From IMG/VR virus record IMGVR_UViG_3300029893_000070, positions 1 to 24,043 of that record: DNA of 24,043 bases, one strand, 5' to 3'. The notes under the pieces are model-generated. The model saw only the letters and a list, made by a program, of their open reading frames with translations, did not search any database and was not told the origin of the DNA. Shown here piece after piece: positions 21,081-24,043 of this stretch. The stretch is from a virus. Each line of letters starts with the position of its first letter. The stretch's first letter is position 1. Both the position numbers and the translations under genes were made by a program.

Positions 21081-21743
21081 TCACATAACGCCTTCGGCTT
21101 CCAGGCCCACTTTGATGCCCTCTTCGACCACCACGGCGTGCCGGATGGCGTCCAGGGCCTTGGTGAAGTCCTCGGTGTTCCGCGCGTACCCGGCGGCCTC
21201 TAGCAGGTGAACGATCTTACCGTAGTTAACCGCCTCTTGAACGAAATAGGCAAAGTGCTCCGCGTCTTTGTCGGCCAGGCCGGCGATCACCTTCAGGCTC
21301 TCCACGTCCTTCTCGTAGTTGCCTTTCAGCTTCTTCTTCAAGGTCTTCCTGGTCTTTTCGTCGCCGGTGATCTGGGCGATCACTTCATCCACCGACTGTT
21401 CCACGTATGCGCCCTGAAAAATGGCGGTCAGCAGGCGCTTGAACGGTTCCGACAGCTTATACTGCGGCTCTTCCTTCACAAAGTCCTTGAGCAGCGTTTC
21501 GCCGACAACCTGCAGCAGGAAGTGGTACGACACCAGCTTCAGGGTCTCGGTGGTCGTCACCGCCACCTTGGCGTTTTGCGTCCCCCAGAACTCCACCTGC
21601 TTGACCTTCCTGTCCTTCATGAGTTCAACGGCCTGCCGTTGAAATTCGGCCTTCAACTTTTCGATCTCTTTCTTGGCTTCGGCGGCCAGGTTGACCCACT
21701 TGGCAAACTCGTCTACCTTGGCTTTCATTACCGCCTCATCCAT
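21081..21743 (-). CDS. Coiled-coil early protein in Gam-like position
   Basis: The 220-aa protein starts MDEAVMKAKVDEFAKWVNLA and has an N-terminal coiled coil (EAKKEIEKLKAEFQRQAVEL), then strands with VKQVEFWGTQNAKVAVTTTE and a helical C-terminal half. The arrangement coiled coil plus beta segment before gemA recalls the host-nuclease inhibitor Gam of Mu, but it is longer than Mu Gam (174 aa) and no diagnostic motif is seen. ATG 21743 was chosen for its GGAGGAGG site and its eight-base overlap with the AbrB gene; a longer reading to 21821 lies inside that gene. Function remains open; a nucleic-acid end-binding role is a guess. Confidence 0.72.
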   Translation of the reverse strand: MDEAVMKAKVDEFAKWVNLAAEAKKEIEKLKAEFQRQAVELMKDRKVKQVEFWGTQNAKVAVTTTETLKLVSYHFLLQVVGETLLKDFVKEEPQYKLSEPFKRLLTAIFQGAYVEQSVDEVIAQITGDEKTRKTLKKKLKGNYEKDVESLKVIAGLADKDAEHFAYFVQEAVNYGKIVHLLEAAGYARNTEDFTKALDAIRHAVVVEEGIKVGLEAEGVM

Positions 21744-21993
21744 TGGTTCCGACCTCCTCCGCCATCCTGGCCACGCAGGACCGGCAGACGTTTCTGCCCA
21801 TGTATTTGCCGACGTTCTCATGGCTCTGACAGAACATGCAGCGCGGCGTGTGCTGGCTTATCACTATCCGCCCGTCGTCCACGGTGATGTCCACCGCTTC
21901 GCCGGCCAGGAAGTTGTATTCCCTTCGCACATCCGCCGGGATGGTCAGGCCGCCGCCTTTACTAATCACCTTGTGCTTCATTGCTTGGTTCAT
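21736..21993 (-). CDS. AbrB/SpoVT-type protein with C-terminal zinc ribbon
   Basis: The 85-aa protein has a swapped-hairpin AbrB-type start (MKHKVISKGGGLTIPADVRR, then LAGEAVDITVDDGRIVIS; residues 5-46) and a C-terminal treble-type zinc site with C52-x2-C55 and C70-x2-C73. AbrB/SpoVT proteins bind DNA as dimers and are common in Firmicutes. The fused zinc ribbon suggests a stable DNA-binding or protein-contact unit. The ATG at 21993 has GAGGAGGG upstream. It lies in the early operon and is a candidate regulator of phage or host genes. Confidence 0.85.
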   Translation of the reverse strand: MNQAMKHKVISKGGGLTIPADVRREYNFLAGEAVDITVDDGRIVISQHTPRCMFCQSHENVGKYMGRNVCRSCVARMAEEVGTNG

Positions 21994-22007
21994 CTTTTGT
22001 CCCTCCT

Positions 22008-22223
22008 CTAAAGTCTTGCTGTGCCTGCCCGTGCCGTCCGGAGTAGGCAGTTAAACCTTTTCTCGGCCGCCGTCAGTTCCAGGACGGCCACCTCCACGAA
22101 GTCGCCCTCGGCGTGATTCAGCCTCGCTTCGGCAGCCCTCACGGCCCGCAGGGCGTCCTCGAACTCCTCCTTTGTGACCGGCGGCGGGTATTGCGCCGCC
22201 CTTTTCCGTCGCAATAGCTTCAC
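22008..22223 (-). CDS. DUF2508/YaaL-like small helical protein
   Basis: The 71-aa protein begins MKLLRRKRAAQYPPPVTKEE and continues with a helical hairpin (EDALRAVRAAEARLNHAEGD, then VLELTAAEKRFNCLLRTAR). The pattern of a helix, a short acidic turn and AAEKRF-x3-LLR resembles DUF2508/YaaL of Firmicutes and phage relatives. The start is GTG at 22223, sharing bases with the DnaC-like stop (GTGA). Function is unknown; it is clearly part of the replication gene string. Confidence 0.68.
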   Translation of the reverse strand: MKLLRRKRAAQYPPPVTKEEFEDALRAVRAAEARLNHAEGDFVEVAVLELTAAEKRFNCLLRTARAGTARL

Positions 22224-23005
22224 CTTTTACCCCCTTTCCGGTAGTCCGGCCCGTCCACCCGCACCAGGTGGCACATTTCAAACAGCCGGCTGGTGATCCG
22301 CTCCCAGCCCGGCAGCTTCTCCAGTTCCTCCAGCTCCAGGTTGGAAGTGATGATGGTGGGCAGCATTTCCCCGTACCGGGCGTTGATGATGAGGTACAGG
22401 CGCTCCGTCACCCACTCGGTGTTCCGCTCGGCCCCCAGGTCGTCCAGGATCACCACGTCCATGGTCTTCAGAAGCTCCAGGCGCTCCTGGGCCTCCTGGC
22501 CGGGGCCGGCCTGGGGCCGCAGCAGGTCCATGATCTCCGGGACGCTCCCGCATATTCCCGGCACACCCCTGGCCAGGAGTGTGTTCAGGATGCCATAGGC
22601 CAGGTGGCTTTTGCCCGTGCCCGGCGGGCCGACGAAGCAAAGACCGTTTTTATTCTCCTGGCGCAACGCCTCGAACTGCTCCGCGTACCGGCAGGCGATT
22701 TTCCAGGCTCCTTTTTGGTAGGTGGAGTCGAAGTCCTCCAGCCGCCGTTCCCGGAAGCGCCGGGGTATCCTGGCCGTCTTGAACAGCCGTTCCAGCCTGG
22801 CCTGCTCCTTCCGGGCGATAGCGCAGCGGCATTGCCGCATCCTTTCGCCGTCCTCGTCCCTCACAAACACCCAGCCGCCGCCGTCGCACTCGTTAAAAGG
22901 GCATGCCGGTTTCGTCGCTTCCGTCGATGTAGTGGCTCCGGTATTTGCCTTGACCGTAGCCGCCACGCGCCGGGTGATCTCCCCCAGGTTTTCCACCCGT
23001 TTCAC
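22220..23005 (-). CDS. DnaC-like replicative helicase loader (AAA+ ATPase)
   Basis: The 261-aa protein has an N-terminal linker, a possible four-Cys zinc site (C35, C40, C59, C61), then the DnaC/IstB-type AAA+ core: FVGPPGTGKSHLAYGIL with Walker A at 126-133, VVILDDLGAE Walker B at 184-193, sensor TIITSN at 217-222 and SRLFEM with an arginine finger near 240. It should load the host replicative helicase at phage DNA. The start is GTG 23005, inside the DnaD-like gene, giving an overlap of about 113 bases; a second GTG lies three codons on. In Mu the ATPase in the early region is the target-DNA protein B, but the motifs here are of the DnaC type. Confidence 0.9.
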   Translation of the reverse strand: MKRVENLGEITRRVAATVKANTGATTSTEATKPACPFNECDGGGWVFVRDEDGERMRQCRCAIARKEQARLERLFKTARIPRRFRERRLEDFDSTYQKGAWKIACRYAEQFEALRQENKNGLCFVGPPGTGKSHLAYGILNTLLARGVPGICGSVPEIMDLLRPQAGPGQEAQERLELLKTMDVVILDDLGAERNTEWVTERLYLIINARYGEMLPTIITSNLELEELEKLPGWERITSRLFEMCHLVRVDGPDYRKGGKR

Positions 23006-23258
23006 CCCTTTCCCGCGCCAGCCCCCGCATGATGCCCCTGGTATAGGCTTCTTTCTTGGCCGGGTACTTCCTGATGTGGATGCCCAGGGCCTCCGTCACC
23101 ACCTCGGGCGGGAACTTGGCCCAGTATTCCATTTCCTTGACCAACACCGACGCGGCCACCCTGCCCGTCTTGCGGGTGGACCGCAGCACCTCGAAGTACC
23201 GGTCCACCACCTGAAGCTGGGCCGGCGTGTACCGCCGTCGCAGCTCATCCAGTTCCAT
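22893..23258 (-). CDS. DnaD-like replication protein
   Basis: The 121-aa protein reads MELDELRRRYTPAQLQVVDR, then EMEYWAKFPPEVVTEALGIH, and IRKYPAKKEAYTRGIMRGLA. A YW-x-PPEVV-x-EAL helix pair followed by an IRKY-x-KK-x-YT-x-GI-RG segment is typical of DnaD-type C-terminal domains in phage replication proteins, and it stands directly before DnaC, its usual partner. The ATG at 23258 is preceded by GGAGGTGA and overlaps the stop of the small membrane gene (TAATG). The last 34 residues are Gly-rich and overlap the DnaC start, so the true C-terminus is less sure. Confidence 0.72.
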   Translation of the reverse strand: MELDELRRRYTPAQLQVVDRYFEVLRSTRKTGRVAASVLVKEMEYWAKFPPEVVTEALGIHIRKYPAKKEAYTRGIMRGLARERGETGGKPGGDHPARGGYGQGKYRSHYIDGSDETGMPF

Positions 23259-23395
23259 TACTCCGTCACCTCCGGCCGTCGCAGCGCTTCGGCCTCCTCG
23301 TCGGCCCGGCCGGCTGCGGCCAGAAGGGCCATCGTGAAGATGCCCACCCAGCCGCCGACAACAAAAGCCGCTAATAGCCACCATGCGGAAATCAG
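23258..23395 (-). CDS. Small membrane protein (DUF3789-like), unclear start
   Basis: A frame ending TAA at 23258-23260 (TAATG with the DnaD-like gene) encodes ISAWWLLAAFVVGGWVGIFT followed by MALLAAAGRADEEAEAL. This membrane segment with GRADEE at its end is the pattern of small DUF3789-type phage proteins. There is no ATG, GTG or TTG between the 10-G tract and the hydrophobic part; CTG at 23395 is used here only as a placeholder. If the tract had 11 G, the frame would join the upstream 152-aa gene. See the finding on the tract. Confidence 0.5.
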   Translation of the reverse strand: MISAWWLLAAFVVGGWVGIFTMALLAAAGRADEEAEALRRPEVTE

Positions 23396-23850
23396 GATAA
23401 CCCCCCCCCCGGCTTGCGGGCCACCAGCATGGCGTTTTGTTCATCGAAAACACACAGCGCCCGGCAGGGGACGGGCCAGCCGTCGCCGGCCAGCTTTCTG
23501 ATTAACTGAGTGGCCGAAATCAGCAGCCCGTGGGTGGAAGTCTTGCCCCTGTCCGAATTGGCCGGGACGCCGGTCCCGCTTTTCTTGAGCGCCAGGAATT
23601 GCTTGTTGACCCCGATCTGCACCCGGTCGCCGGCCTTCATGCCGGCCGCCAGGGCCGCAGCGCTGGAGACCCTCATTTGTGACTTGCCTATGTAGATGAA
23701 GAGGGTATTCCCGCCGCCCTTCGCGCGCGCCTCCTCACCGTACCAGGTGAACGCCTCCGGCTGCCAGGTGGTTTTTACCTCGCCGGCCGGTCCGGCGTCC
23801 CGCAGGTCGCGGGGGTAGCCGCTCCTTGTCGGCTTATGTTCCCGTGCCAT
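23392..23850 (-). CDS. Unknown 152-aa early protein
   Basis: The ATG at 23850 has AGGAGG nine bases upstream, so this start is preferred to one 29 codons further out. The protein has a basic N-terminus (REHKPTRSGYPRDLR), a beta-type region with FIYIGKSQMRVSSAAALAAG and GDRVQIGVNKQFLALKKSG, which faintly resembles AbrB-type strands, and ends CVFDEQNAMLVARKPGGG just after a 10-G tract. The last residues depend on that tract length. I do not recognise a family, and it lies at the head of the replication gene string. Confidence 0.75.
   Translation of the reverse strand: MAREHKPTRSGYPRDLRDAGPAGEVKTTWQPEAFTWYGEEARAKGGGNTLFIYIGKSQMRVSSAAALAAGMKAGDRVQIGVNKQFLALKKSGTGVPANSDRGKTSTHGLLISATQLIRKLAGDGWPVPCRALCVFDEQNAMLVARKPGGGLS
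23401..23410 (-). repeat. 10-base G tract at a gene junction
   Basis: The plus strand has ten C (ten G on the coding minus strand). It ends the 152-aa frame two codons before its stop and directly precedes the small membrane frame. Tracts of this length are prone to polymerase slippage and to sequencing error. Confidence 0.95.
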
Positions 23851-23864
23851 TCTAACCCTCCTTT

Positions 23865-24043
23865 CTAATTTGCAAGCTCTGTCAGGCAGTACGGTATGGG
23901 CAGGTCGTCCAGCCTGTCCCGTATTGCCTCCAGGCACGCCAGCAGCTCCTCTTGATTGACGCAGATGTACGGCGTCATCTTGTACATCAGCTCCGGCTCA
24001 TCCTGGCCGGACAGCAAGATGACGGTGGGCTTGCCCGCACCCG
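23865..24043 (-). CDS. Unknown protein, 3' part only (truncated by window edge)
   Basis: An open frame enters from the right edge and stops at TAG 23865-23867, giving 58 residues: GAGKPTVILLSGQDEPELMY, then KMTPYICVNQEELLACLEAI and RDRLDDLPIPYCLTELAN. A C-terminal helix and two Cys are visible, but the family cannot be called without the missing part. It ends 14 bases before the next start and is in the same operon. Confidence 0.6.
   Translation of the reverse strand, partial: GAGKPTVILLSGQDEPELMYKMTPYICVNQEELLACLEAIRDRLDDLPIPYCLTELAN

Noticed and set aside
21081-21743. Firm assignment as Mu Gam
   Set aside because: Only position and an N-terminal coiled coil agree; length and sequence do not allow a firm call.
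22220-23005. MuB-type target-DNA activator
   Set aside because: The GPPGTGKSHLA, VVILDDLGAE and SRLFEM motifs and the Cys cluster are DnaC-like; MuB has a different core and an N-terminal helix-turn-helix.
1-24043. Template repeat or reverse transcriptase for the candidate DGR
   Set aside because: By eye I found no second copy of 19750-19869 and no RT motif such as YxDD in a suitable frame in this window; it could lie outside.

Overview
The window is almost entirely a Mu-like (FluMu-type) contractile-tailed prophage or phage read from the minus strand. Transcription runs from high to low coordinates: early and middle genes lie at the right end, the head genes in the middle and the baseplate at the left end. 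G+C is high by eye. Most genes have a strong AGGAGG-type ribosome site, and GTG and TTG starts are common. Together with an AbrB-type regulator and a DnaD/DnaC-like pair, this points to a GC-rich Firmicute host, perhaps a Peptococcaceae or Desulfotomaculum-like clostridium. The host call is inference, because no host gene is in the window.

Early/middle region (24043 to 18901): a truncated unknown gene, an unknown 152-aa protein, a small membrane protein at a 10-G tract, a DnaD-like protein, a DnaC-like helicase loader, a DUF2508-like protein, an AbrB/zinc-ribbon protein, a coiled-coil protein in the Gam position, two small proteins, a C-type-lectin/FGE-fold protein that looks like a diversity-generating retroelement (DGR) target, GemA (Mu gp16-like) and a Mor-family activator. 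A rho-independent terminator follows mor.

Late region (18776 to 1): a transmembrane/coiled-coil protein, a winged-helix protein, DUF3486 (small-terminase position), large terminase, DUF935 portal, MuF head protein, Mu I-type protease with an internal scaffold start, decoration protein, T-type major capsid protein, gp35-like, gp36-like (DUF1320), G-like tail completion, a probable tail terminator, a small conserved protein, sheath, tube, tail-assembly chaperone with a probable -1 frameshift product, tape measure, LysM hub protein, hub (gpD/XkdQ-like), OB-fold spike base, gp25/W-like, baseplate J and a gpI-like protein that runs off the left edge. Many stop and start codons overlap (TAATG, ATGA), so translation is probably coupled.

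One small membrane protein gene (6661-6873) lies on the plus strand between tape measure and chaperone, behind a near-consensus sigma-70 promoter; it looks like a moron. The largest spaces without a gene are about 130 bases, at 13967-14095 and 18777-18900. The first holds five helically phased CGCGTTA repeats and a hairpin; the second holds the terminator. No transposase, integrase, repressor, lysis cassette, reverse transcriptase, tRNA or CRISPR array was seen in the window.
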